This document shows positions 1 to 5,183 of a DNA stretch of 5,183 nt, one piece after another. The stretch comes from Pseudomonas sp. (lineage in GTDB: Bacteria > Pseudomonadota > Gammaproteobacteria > Pseudomonadales > Pseudomonadaceae). The position numbers and the translations under genes were made by a program. Location of the stretch: NCBI GenBank assembly GCA_003488145.1, contig DNMQ01000101.1, positions 1 through 5,183 on the forward strand, in the 5' to 3' direction. Within the stretch, counting starts at the first letter, position 1, and each line of letters begins with the position of its first letter. The notes beneath the pieces are model-generated. The model was given only the letters and a program-made list of their open reading frames with translations, was not told the DNA's origin and searched no databases.

Positions 1-1
1 G

Positions 2-742
2 ATGTTCGAGTATTCCGCCCGCCCCGACCTGCTCGCAGGGCGCATCATCCTGGTCACCGGCGCTGGCCGGGGCATCGGTGAAGCTGCTGCCAAGGCCTAC
101 GCGGCCCACGGAGCCACCGTGCTGTTACTGGGCAAGAATGAAGACAATCTGAATCGGGTGTACGACGAAATCGAAGCAGCCGGCCATCCGCGCCCCGCTG
201 TCATCCCCTTCAACCTGGAAACAGCCCTGCCGCACCAGTACGACGAGCTGGCAGCCATGATCGAGCGGGAATTCGGACACCTGGACGGATTGCTGCACAA
301 CGCTGCGATCGTTGGCCCTCGCACGCCGATCGAGCAGTTGTCCGGCGACAATTTCATGCGAGTCATGCAGATCAACGTGAATGCCATGTTCATGCTGACC
401 AGCACCCTGCTACCGCTGCTCAAACTCTCCAAGGACGCCTCGGTGATCTTCACCTCCAGCAGCGTCGGACGCAAAGGCCGCGCCTACTGGGGTGCCTACG
501 CCGTATCGAAGTTCGCCACGGAAGGACTGATGCAGGTTCTGGCCGACGAGCTGGACGATACCGCGCCGGTGCGTGCCAACAGCATCAACCCGGGCGCTAC
601 TCGGACCGACATGCGCGCCAAGGCGTACCCGGGCGAGAACCCGCTCGTCAATCCATTGCCGGAAGAAATCATGCCGGTCTATCTGTACCTGATGGGTCCG
701 GATAGCGCCGGCATCAACGGCCAGGCGCTAGACGCGCAATGA
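2..742 (+). CDS. yciK: YciK-family short-chain dehydrogenase/reductase
   Basis: Predicted cytoplasmic NAD(P)-dependent oxidoreductase of the classical SDR superfamily; the physiological substrate of YciK is not established. The 246-residue product has the expected fold signatures: the nucleotide-binding TGxGRGIG motif at residues 19-26, HNA at 99-101 in the place of the usual NNAG, the active-site Asn at N125 in a NVN stretch, a serine run S152-S154 carrying the catalytic Ser, and YxxxK as Y166/K170. Length and ends match full-length pseudomonad YciK as I remember it (start MFxYSARPDLL, end GINGQALxAQ), so the ATG at base 2 is very likely the true start, although its ribosome binding site lies outside the window. 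In P. aeruginosa this gene follows ubiG and mupP; that would be just to the left but cannot be seen. It converges on rluB, and the two genes are also near neighbours in E. coli. Family assignment is firm, biochemical role unknown. Confidence 0.93.
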   Translation: MFEYSARPDLLAGRIILVTGAGRGIGEAAAKAYAAHGATVLLLGKNEDNLNRVYDEIEAAGHPRPAVIPFNLETALPHQYDELAAMIEREFGHLDGLLHNAAIVGPRTPIEQLSGDNFMRVMQINVNAMFMLTSTLLPLLKLSKDASVIFTSSSVGRKGRAYWGAYAVSKFATEGLMQVLADELDDTAPVRANSINPGATRTDMRAKAYPGENPLVNPLPEEIMPVYLYLMGPDSAGINGQALDAQ

Positions 743-747
743 AGTCC

Positions 748-776
748 GCGCAGCGCAGTCATTCACTGCGCTGCGC
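748..776. terminator. Perfect 12-bp hairpin between convergent yciK and rluB
   Basis: Bases 748-759 (GCGCAGCGCAGT) are the exact reverse complement of 765-776, with a 5-base loop (CATTC). The stem starts 6 bases after the yciK stop and ends 11 bases before the rluB stop, the usual place for a shared bidirectional terminator. There is no T-run on either side, so it is not a canonical intrinsic terminator; it may work with Rho, or mainly protect both 3' ends. The repeat is certain; its role is inferred from position. Confidence 0.7.
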
Positions 777-786
777 TGCAGACCGG

Positions 787-1914
787 TCAGGGACGCTTGC
801 TACGCTCGCGCCCGAAGCCGGGCCGCTGACCTTCTCCGGCCGGCTTCCTCGCCGGACCCGATGAGCGCCCGCCGCCTTCGTGGCGCTTGCCGCCCTTGCG
901 GGTATCCCCCGGACGCTCGGCGACCGGCGTACCACGCGGCTTTTCGCTGCCGCGCGGCTTGCGCTCGTTCTTGTCATCCCGTGCCGCACGCGGTTTATCC
1001 GCTACAGGCATGTCGGCTTCGTGGGCGGGACGAAGTACACGTGACCGCCGCTCGCCTCGCCCAAGTGGCTTGGCCACCTTGCGCTGCATGCGGTCGATCT
1101 TCTCCTTCGTCTTGGCCTTCATGCTCGGCAAGGCGATTGGCTTTAGGCCAACCTCCTCGCTGAGAATGTCCACCTCGGCTTGCGACATCTCGCGCCAACG
1201 CCCCATCGGCAAGTCGGACGTCATGAACACCGGCCCGAAACGGACACGCTTCAGCCGGCTGACGACCAGCCCCTGGGATTCCCAGAGCCGACGAACCTCA
1301 CGGTTGCGGCCTTCCATGACCACGCAGTGATACCAATGGTTGAAGCCTTCGCCGCCAGGCGCTTCCTGGATATCGGTGAAGCGCGCCGGACCGTCCTCCA
1401 GCATCACCCCGGTCTTCAGCCGCTCGATCATCTCGTCGTCGACCTCGCCGCGCACACGTACCGCGTATTCCCGGTCCATTTCGTACGAGGGGTGCATCAG
1501 ACGATTGGCCAGCTCACCGTCAGTGGTGAACAGCAACAGCCCCGTCGTGTTGATATCGAGCCGGCCGATGTTGATCCAGCGGCCCTCCTTGGGACGTGGC
1601 AGGCGATCGAACACCGTAGGGCGGCCTTCGGGGTCGTTGCGGGTGCAGATCTCGCCGTCGGGCTTGTTGTAGATCAGCACACGCCGCACCACCTGGCTGG
1701 TTTCTTCGCGCTTGAGCAGGCGGCCATCGACCGCGATGGCGTCATGGGAATCGACACGCTGGCCGAGTGTGGCAACCGCGCCATTGACCTTGACACGGCC
1801 CTCGACGATCCACTTTTCGACGTCGCGACGCGACGCGATGCCCAGACGGGCAAGGACTTTCTGCAGCTTCTCGCCGTGCGTGGCGTGGATCGTGGTTTCT
1901 TCGTGCTCGGTCAT
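787..1914 (-). CDS. rluB: 23S rRNA pseudouridine synthase, RluB type
   Basis: Converts a uridine of 23S rRNA (U2605 in E. coli numbering) to pseudouridine in the peptidyl-transferase region during 50S assembly. The 375-residue product starts with an S4 RNA-binding domain (about 15-62: EKLQKVLARLGIASRRDVEKW onward), followed by the RsuA/RluB/E/F catalytic domain from about residue 78. The signature GRLDINTTGLLL is at 117-128 with catalytic Asp120; REYAVRVRG (148-156) and GRNREVRRL are further family motifs. The last 110 residues (about 266-375) form a Lys/Arg/Gly/Pro-rich, probably disordered tail, which explains why it is longer than E. coli RluB (roughly 290 residues). The ATG is fixed by a strong Shine-Dalgarno six bases upstream. 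RluE and RluF are paralogues, but the N-terminal S4 domain and the FTTDGELANRLMHP stretch favour RluB. It follows eda on the same strand after 112 bp and probably has its own promoter. Confidence 0.93.
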   Translation of the reverse strand: MTEHEETTIHATHGEKLQKVLARLGIASRRDVEKWIVEGRVKVNGAVATLGQRVDSHDAIAVDGRLLKREETSQVVRRVLIYNKPDGEICTRNDPEGRPTVFDRLPRPKEGRWINIGRLDINTTGLLLFTTDGELANRLMHPSYEMDREYAVRVRGEVDDEMIERLKTGVMLEDGPARFTDIQEAPGGEGFNHWYHCVVMEGRNREVRRLWESQGLVVSRLKRVRFGPVFMTSDLPMGRWREMSQAEVDILSEEVGLKPIALPSMKAKTKEKIDRMQRKVAKPLGRGERRSRVLRPAHEADMPVADKPRAARDDKNERKPRGSEKPRGTPVAERPGDTRKGGKRHEGGGRSSGPARKPAGEGQRPGFGRERSKRP

Positions 1915-1920
1915 CTGGGC

Positions 1921-1927
1921 ACCTCCC
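1921..1927 (-). promoter_or_regulatory. Shine-Dalgarno of rluB
   Basis: Read on the minus strand this is GGGAGGT, six bases before the ATG at 1912-1914. It is the strongest ribosome binding site in the window and decides the rluB start. Confidence 0.8.
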
Positions 1928-1956
1928 GGTGTGGCATTCCGATTGAAAGGGCGCGA

Positions 1957-1988
1957 ATCATACGCGCATCGCTGCGGCTACGCACCAA
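1957..1988 (-). promoter_or_regulatory. Possible rluB promoter
   Basis: On the minus strand TATGAT (1957-1962) matches the sigma-70 -10 consensus at five of six positions, and would give a start near 1950, about 35 bases before the rluB ATG. The best -35 candidate, TTGGTG (1983-1988), is 20 bases away, longer than the ideal 17, so the -35 part is weak. The -10 is flanked by GCGCG and CGCGC (1951-1955 and 1963-1967). Inferred from sequence match only. Confidence 0.35.
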
Positions 1989-2000
1989 CCACAGCGTAGC
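1977..2000. repeat. 7-bp inverted repeat between eda and rluB
   Basis: GCTACGC (1977-1983) and GCGTAGC (1994-2000) are exact reverse complements around a 10-base loop, starting 27 bases after the eda stop. With no T-run it is at best a weak terminator or an mRNA 3'-end stabiliser for the zwf-pgl-eda transcript. It overlaps the possible rluB -35 element. Confidence 0.45.
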
Positions 2001-2026
2001 AGTGATCCTGACCTGCGCTGGCGAGA

Positions 2027-2671
2027 TCACCCCAGTGCGGCCAGCGCCTGAACAGTACGTTGCTGAATACCGGCCCAGTCGCCCGAACTGAGGCTCACAC
2101 CATCGATCATCCAGGTACCACCGACGCACATCACGTTCGCCAGGGCCAGATATTGCGCGGCATTCGCTGCGTTTACGCCGCCGGTCGGACAGAAACGCAC
2201 GTCGGCAAAGGGGCCGCCGAGCGCCTTCAGCGCAGCGATGCCGCCACAGATCTCTGCCGGGAAGAGCTTGAAGCGGCGATAACCCAGCGCGTAGCCCTCC
2301 ATGACATCCGATGCGCTACTGGTGCCTGGCAGCAGTGGCACCGAGCAGCTCACCCCCGCTTCGAGGATTTCCCGCGTGGAACCGGGTGTGACGATGAACT
2401 GCGCCCCTGCCGCCTCCACTTCATCCATCATGCGTCGGTCCAGAACGGTACCAGCGCCGATACAAATATCAGGACGCTCTTCACGTAGCCGTCGAATGGC
2501 TGTCAGGCCATGACTGGATCGCAGGGTGATCTCCAACGTACGAAGGCCGCCAGCAGCCAATGCATCAGCAAGAGGCAGGATCTGCTCTTCGCTACCGATG
2601 GTGATGACCGGCAGAATCCTCGACTCTACACAGATTCGTTCAATCAGAGCGTTCTTCTGGTCCATGGTCAT
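2027..2671 (-). CDS. eda: KDPG aldolase (2-keto-3-deoxy-6-phosphogluconate aldolase)
   Basis: Last step of the Entner-Doudoroff pathway: splits KDPG into pyruvate and glyceraldehyde 3-phosphate in the cytoplasm. The class I aldolase features are all present in the 214-residue product: Glu47 and Arg51 in LEITLRS, the GAGT phosphate-site loop at 72-75, VTPG at 94-97, the Schiff-base Lys135 in RRFKLFPAE, and the late FCPTGGV phosphate-binding motif. These residues line up with E. coli Glu45, Arg49 and Lys133 at a constant offset of two. I chose the ATG at 2669-2671 because a GAGGA ribosome binding site lies seven bases upstream. The frame stays open to a TTG at 2701 inside pgl, which would add ten residues, and a second ATG lies at 2663-2665. 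It is the third gene of zwf-pgl-eda, 17 bp after the pgl stop. Its partner dehydratase gene edd is not in the window. Confidence 0.95.
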   Translation of the reverse strand: MTMDQKNALIERICVESRILPVITIGSEEQILPLADALAAGGLRTLEITLRSSHGLTAIRRLREERPDICIGAGTVLDRRMMDEVEAAGAQFIVTPGSTREILEAGVSCSVPLLPGTSSASDVMEGYALGYRRFKLFPAEICGGIAALKALGGPFADVRFCPTGGVNAANAAQYLALANVMCVGGTWMIDGVSLSSGDWAGIQQRTVQALAALG

Positions 2672-2678
2672 GCGGAAG

Positions 2679-2683
2679 TCCTC
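2679..2683 (-). promoter_or_regulatory. Shine-Dalgarno that sets the eda start
   Basis: GAGGA on the minus strand, seven bases before the ATG at 2671 and just after the pgl stop (2689-2691). It favours ATG 2671 over the upstream TTG 2701 and over ATG 2665, which would be 13 bases away. Confidence 0.65.
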
Positions 2684-2688
2684 GGGCC

Positions 2689-3402
2689 TCACGGGCACCA
2701 ATAGATTTCGAGCGGGGAATGCAGGAATGCGCGAATCGGCATCTGCAGCGGATCGACATTCAGCGCCGCGCGCAGGGTTTCGAGCTTGTCAGCACCTTGG
2801 ATAGCCAGGCACTGCATCCGAGCACCAGCGAGCAGCGGATAGGTCATTGTCAGACGTGCCTGCGGATCGACCGGCGCCTGCATCGGCAGGCACCGCTCCA
2901 GGCAGTCATCGCGCAACGCATGCGCCAGCTTTGGGTTGCCGGGGAACAACGAGGCCGTATGACCGTCATCTCCCATTCCCAGTATCAGCACGTCGATAGG
3001 CCGCTGCAGCTGCCCCAGGGCGTGGTCAGCGAGTGATGCGGCCTGCTCGAGGGATTCGGCCGGGTGGTACAGCCCGATCAGCCACGCCTCACGTGCCGCG
3101 TTCTGCAGCAAATGGCGCCGCACCAAGCCTTCGTTGCTGGCCGGATCGGTCGCAGGTACCCAGCGTTCGTCAGCCAGGCTGATCTGCACCTTCGACCAGT
3201 TCAATTCTCGTATCGACAGGGCTTCGAAGAATGCAATCGGACTGCGCCCACCGGATACGACGAGACTGGCGATGCCATGGGTTTGAACCGCATATGCCAG
3301 GGCCTTGGCCACATTGTCAGCCATCAGTTCAGCTTGCCGCTGCGGATTGGCCGAACTATGCGCCACCACACAGGTAGGAAGATCCAGTTCAGAGATCGCC
3401 AT
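2689..3402 (-). CDS. pgl: 6-phosphogluconolactonase (DevB/SOL type)
   Basis: Hydrolyses 6-phosphoglucono-1,5-lactone, the Zwf product, to 6-phosphogluconate in the cytoplasm. The 237-residue protein belongs to the NagB/DevB-like family rather than the beta-propeller YbhE type. Visible motifs in order: SGGRSP (50-55), LADERWVP (76-83), [11 protein letters not shown] (89-99), [14 protein letters not shown] (142-155) with the conserved catalytic-site His148, and MTYPLL near 190. Length is normal for pseudomonads and nothing is missing. The ATG at 3400-3402 overlaps the end of zwf by 14 bp and has a good ribosome binding site within the zwf coding sequence, so translational coupling is likely. 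It sits between the enzyme that makes its substrate and the aldolase further down the pathway. Confidence 0.95.
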   Translation of the reverse strand: MAISELDLPTCVVAHSSANPQRQAELMADNVAKALAYAVQTHGIASLVVSGGRSPIAFFEALSIRELNWSKVQISLADERWVPATDPASNEGLVRRHLLQNAAREAWLIGLYHPAESLEQAASLADHALGQLQRPIDVLILGMGDDGHTASLFPGNPKLAHALRDDCLERCLPMQAPVDPQARLTMTYPLLAGARMQCLAIQGADKLETLRAALNVDPLQMPIRAFLHSPLEIYWCP

Positions 3403-4858
3403 ACCACGCCCTCCCGTCGCGCGTGATCAGTGCAATCGAAGCGACCGGCCCCCAGGAACCCGCCGGGTACAGTTTGAGCTCAGCACCGAGCCGGCTCCAA
3501 CCGTCGATCAACTGATCGCACCATTGCCACGCATATTCGATTTCATCCCTGCGCACGAACAGATTCTGGTTGCCTTGCATCACCTCGAGCAACAGGCGCT
3601 CATAAGCATCCGGAATTCGCGCGCTTTTATAAGTCTCCGAGAAATTCAGCTGCAGCGGCCCACTGCGAAGATGCATGCCCTTGTCCAGCCCCTGCTCCTT
3701 GGTCATGACTTGCAGCGAAATGCCTTCATCCGGTTGCAGGCGGATGATCAGGCGATTGCTGATCAGCGCGCGTTGCTCGGGAGCGAAGATGTAGAACGGC
3801 GGCTCCTTGAAATGGATGACGATCTGCGACAGCTTCTGCGCCATGCGCTTGCCGGTACGCAGGTAGAACGGCACGCCGGACCATCGCCAGTTGCAGATAT
3901 CGGCCCGCAAGGCGACGAACGTCTCGGTGCTGCTCTGCGCGTTGGAATTCTCCTCGTCCAGATAACCCGGCACCGAAACGCCACCTACGTTGCCCGCCGC
4001 GTACTGCCCGCGCACGACCCGCTGATGGATGGATTCGGCCGTGATCGGAGCCAGTGCCTTGAGCACCTTCACTTTCTCGTCACGGATGCTGTCAGCGGTG
4101 AGATTGCTCGGCGGATCCATGGCGATCAGGCAGAGCAGCTGCAGCAAGTGGTTCTGCACCATGTCGCGCAGCTGGCCGGCCTGATCGAAATAGCCCCAAC
4201 GGCCTTCGATGCCCACCGTTTCGGCCACGGTAATCTCGACGTGGGAAATATGGTGCTGGTCCCACTGAGTTTCGAACAGGCTGTTGGCGAAGCGCAGCGC
4301 GATCAGATTCTGGACGGTTTCCTTACCGAGATAGTGGTCGATGCGGTAGATACGGCTCTCAGGAAAATGCTCGGCAACGGCATCGTTGATCACCCTGGAC
4401 GATTCGAGATCGTGACCGATGGGCTTCTCCAGAACGACCCGGGCCTGTTCGGCGAGCCCGCTCGCCGCGAGGAACCTGCAGATGTCGCCATACACCGCGG
4501 CGGGCGTTGCGAAATAGGCGACCAGGGGCAAGTCCTGCGGTACGCACTCTCGAAGCGCCGCGTAGTCCTCACCGCGACGGAAATCCATGGTGAGGTAGCG
4601 CAGCCGCTCGGCAAAGCGCTCGAGCGCCGGCTCGTCGAGTTCGCCAGCCGGTACGCGCGCTCGCAACGCCTGAATGATTCGCGACTTGTGTGCCTCAGGC
4701 TCACCACCTTCACGCGACAGCGCAAGGATTCGCGTATCGCCATGCAGCAGACCGGCACGATCCAGCTGGTAAAGCGCCGGAAACAGCTTGCGCAACGCAA
4801 GATCGCCCAGGGCGCCGAACAAGGAAAAAGTGGTGGGTTCTACGGTGATGCCTGGCAT
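3389..4858 (-). CDS. zwf: Glucose-6-phosphate 1-dehydrogenase
   Basis: Oxidises glucose 6-phosphate to 6-phosphoglucono-1,5-lactone with NAD(P)+, feeding the Entner-Doudoroff route and supplying NADPH. The 489-residue product is of normal length. The N-terminal Rossmann domain opens with [11 protein letters not shown] (G15, G18, D19). EKPIGHDL is at 144-151. The signature RIDHYLGKE (172-180) holds substrate-binding His175, and DMVQNH (232-237) holds His237, which corresponds to the catalytic His240 of the Leuconostoc enzyme. [20 protein letters not shown] and FYLRTGKRM are further family blocks. The ATG is secure because a TGA lies in frame only 12 bases upstream (4871-4873). The ribosome binding site is weak (AAGTGGA, 4865-4871). 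It is the first gene of zwf-pgl-eda. Pseudomonads often carry several zwf paralogues; the link to pgl and eda marks this as the main ED-cluster copy. Regulation is discussed under the leader elements. Confidence 0.97.
   Translation of the reverse strand: MPGITVEPTTFSLFGALGDLALRKLFPALYQLDRAGLLHGDTRILALSREGGEPEAHKSRIIQALRARVPAGELDEPALERFAERLRYLTMDFRRGEDYAALRECVPQDLPLVAYFATPAAVYGDICRFLAASGLAEQARVVLEKPIGHDLESSRVINDAVAEHFPESRIYRIDHYLGKETVQNLIALRFANSLFETQWDQHHISHVEITVAETVGIEGRWGYFDQAGQLRDMVQNHLLQLLCLIAMDPPSNLTADSIRDEKVKVLKALAPITAESIHQRVVRGQYAAGNVGGVSVPGYLDEENSNAQSSTETFVALRADICNWRWSGVPFYLRTGKRMAQKLSQIVIHFKEPPFYIFAPEQRALISNRLIIRLQPDEGISLQVMTKEQGLDKGMHLRSGPLQLNFSETYKSARIPDAYERLLLEVMQGNQNLFVRRDEIEYAWQWCDQLIDGWSRLGAELKLYPAGSWGPVASIALITRDGRAWYGDL
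3409..3415 (-). promoter_or_regulatory. Shine-Dalgarno of pgl, inside the zwf 3' end
   Basis: GGGAGGG on the minus strand, six bases before the pgl ATG, lying within the last codons of zwf. A ribosome finishing zwf at 3389-3391 passes over it, which fits coupled translation. Confidence 0.65.
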
Positions 4859-4875
4859 GGGCTGTCCACTTCAAT

Positions 4876-4905
4876 GGTCAGTGAATGACGGCTCGAACAC
4901 TGACC
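4876..4905. repeat. 8-bp inverted repeat in the zwf leader
   Basis: GGTCAGTG (4876-4883) and CACTGACC (4898-4905) are perfect reverse complements around 14 bases, ending 17 bases before the zwf ATG. As DNA it has the size of a dimeric regulator's operator (30 bp overall). As RNA it would be an 8-bp stem just before the weak ribosome binding site. It does not resemble the HexR site TTGT-N7/8-ACAA. The repeat is plain in the sequence; the function is inferred. Confidence 0.6.
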
Positions 4906-4951
4906 GATCGGAATTGCAGCCAGCCAGCGGCACAGATTCCCGATCGGACTT
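4904..4951. repeat. Direct repeat built on palindrome CCGATCGG, two copies 36 bp apart
   Basis: CCGATCGGAATT (4904-4915) and CCGATCGGACTT (4940-4951) agree at 11 of 12 positions, and each begins with the perfect 8-bp palindrome CCGATCGG. The right-hand copy covers the predicted zwf transcription start; the left-hand copy touches the right arm of the leader inverted repeat. One-mismatch versions occur at 4994-5001 (CCAATCGG) and 5063-5070 (CCGATCAG). Such spaced copies could be operator half-units, but chance similarity in GC-rich DNA remains possible. Confidence 0.4.
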
Positions 4952-4976
4952 CTATGCAGACCACCATGCGGGGCAA
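4949..4976 (-). promoter_or_regulatory. Possible zwf-pgl-eda promoter
   Basis: On the minus strand TTGCCC (4971-4976) and TAGAAG (4949-4954), 16 bases apart, each match the sigma-70 -35 and -10 consensus at four of six positions. The start would fall near 4942, giving a leader of about 84 bases that contains the inverted repeat. This is the best candidate I can find in the gap, but the match is modest and a different sigma factor or an activator-dependent promoter is possible. Confidence 0.35.
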
Positions 4977-4991
4977 ATGCTCAGCGAGATT

Positions 4992-5022
4992 CGCCAATCG
5001 GCCATGCAGGGCCGGACTGGCG
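4992..5022. repeat. Imperfect hairpin after the upstream gene, possible weak terminator
   Basis: CGCCA/TGGCG (4992-4996 with 5018-5022) and CGGCC/GGCCG (4999-5003 with 5010-5014) form two 5-bp stems separated by a small internal loop, with a 6-base apical loop. It lies 45 bases after the stop of the upstream same-strand gene and before the possible zwf promoter, where a terminator would be expected. No T-run follows on either strand, so factor-independent termination is unlikely. Confidence 0.4.
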
Positions 5023-5066
5023 AGGAGTAGAAGATTCGAACGCTACGCCCTTCCAGAGAAAACCGA

Positions 5067-5183
5067 TCAGCTCTCCGCCAGGCGCGAGCGGAACAGTGCC
5101 TGATGCTTTCGGCATTGCTGTGCGGCCAGCAGGAATACGCCATGTCCACCACGGGTGAATTCCAGCCAGGTGAAATCCACTTC
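5067..5183 (-). CDS. C-terminal end of an unidentified gene, cut by the window edge
   Basis: Reading the minus strand from the window edge gives 38 codons and a TGA stop at 5067-5069. The peptide runs [17 protein letters not shown], then [18 protein letters not shown], ending AES. Its codon use (mainly G or C in third position, common pseudomonad codons) and its mix of hydrophobic and charged residues look like real protein, more so than any other frame here. I do not recognise the family. It is not the C terminus of HexR, Edd, Glk or GltR as far as I can judge. It is transcribed toward zwf and ends 208 bp before the zwf start, so read-through into zwf is possible. Confidence 0.55.
   Translation of the reverse strand, partial: EVDFTWLEFTRGGHGVFLLAAQQCRKHQALFRSRLAES

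Noticed and set aside
1180..2091. A 303-codon open frame on the + strand over rluB
   Set aside because: It is antisense to the conserved catalytic part of rluB and runs on through the intergenic gap into eda; no family resemblance seen.
2672..2701. TTG at 2701 as the start of eda
   Set aside because: It lies inside pgl and uses a rare start codon, while an ATG at 2671 has a GAGGA site at good spacing and keeps the family length.
3305..4888. A 527-codon open frame on the + strand covering nearly all of zwf
   Set aside because: It is antisense to an unmistakable zwf, and its translation has no recognisable motif. Long antisense frames are common in GC-rich genes with strong codon bias.
4788..5103. 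Small + strand frames across the zwf start and leader, considered as a possible leader peptide or divergent hexR start
   Set aside because: They have no convincing ribosome binding site, no similarity to the HexR helix-turn-helix N terminus, and end within the window.
4952..5152. A 66-codon minus-strand frame upstream of zwf
   Set aside because: Its start overlaps the better-looking partial coding frame 5067-5183 in another register, and its composition (rich in Cys, Trp, Ser, Arg) looks like out-of-frame translation.
1..5183. Search for a novel defence, mobile or CRISPR-like system
   Set aside because: All long coding regions are explained by core metabolism and rRNA modification genes; no transposase, integrase, spaced repeat array or terminal repeats were seen.

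Overview
The window looks like a chromosomal stretch from a GC-rich gammaproteobacterium of the Pseudomonas / Stutzerimonas (P. stutzeri) type. The basis is the protein sequences: a 246-residue YciK-type dehydrogenase, a RluB with a long basic tail, and a zwf-pgl-eda cluster all read as pseudomonad versions. The genus is an inference from remembered family sequences, not from a search.

Layout from left to right. A complete yciK (2-742, +) faces rluB (787-1914, -). The 44 bases between them hold a perfect 12-bp inverted repeat that probably ends transcription from both sides. To the right of rluB, on the same strand, lies the Entner-Doudoroff entry cluster in transcription order zwf (3389-4858), pgl (2689-3402), eda (2027-2671). 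zwf and pgl overlap by 14 bp and pgl and eda are 17 bp apart, each downstream gene with its own Shine-Dalgarno sequence, so they look like one tightly coupled operon. A 112-bp gap with a hairpin and a possible promoter separates eda from rluB.

The three sugar enzymes act in sequence. Zwf oxidises glucose 6-phosphate to 6-phosphogluconolactone, Pgl hydrolyses it to 6-phosphogluconate, and, after dehydration by Edd (not in this window), Eda splits KDPG into pyruvate and glyceraldehyde 3-phosphate.

The least ordinary part is the region upstream of zwf. In P. putida and P. aeruginosa the repressor gene hexR sits there, divergent from zwf, and HexR binds TTGT-N7/8-ACAA. Here a same-strand gene of unknown identity ends instead (stop at 5067-5069), and neither half-site occurs anywhere in the 208-bp gap. 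The gap does hold an 8-bp inverted repeat close to the zwf start, a 12-bp direct repeat built on the palindrome CCGATCGG (copies 36 bp apart, one covering the predicted transcription start), and a hairpin just after the upstream gene. This suggests a differently wired zwf promoter. I see no mobile element, CRISPR array, tRNA, rRNA or defence system; apart from the zwf leader this is ordinary core genome.
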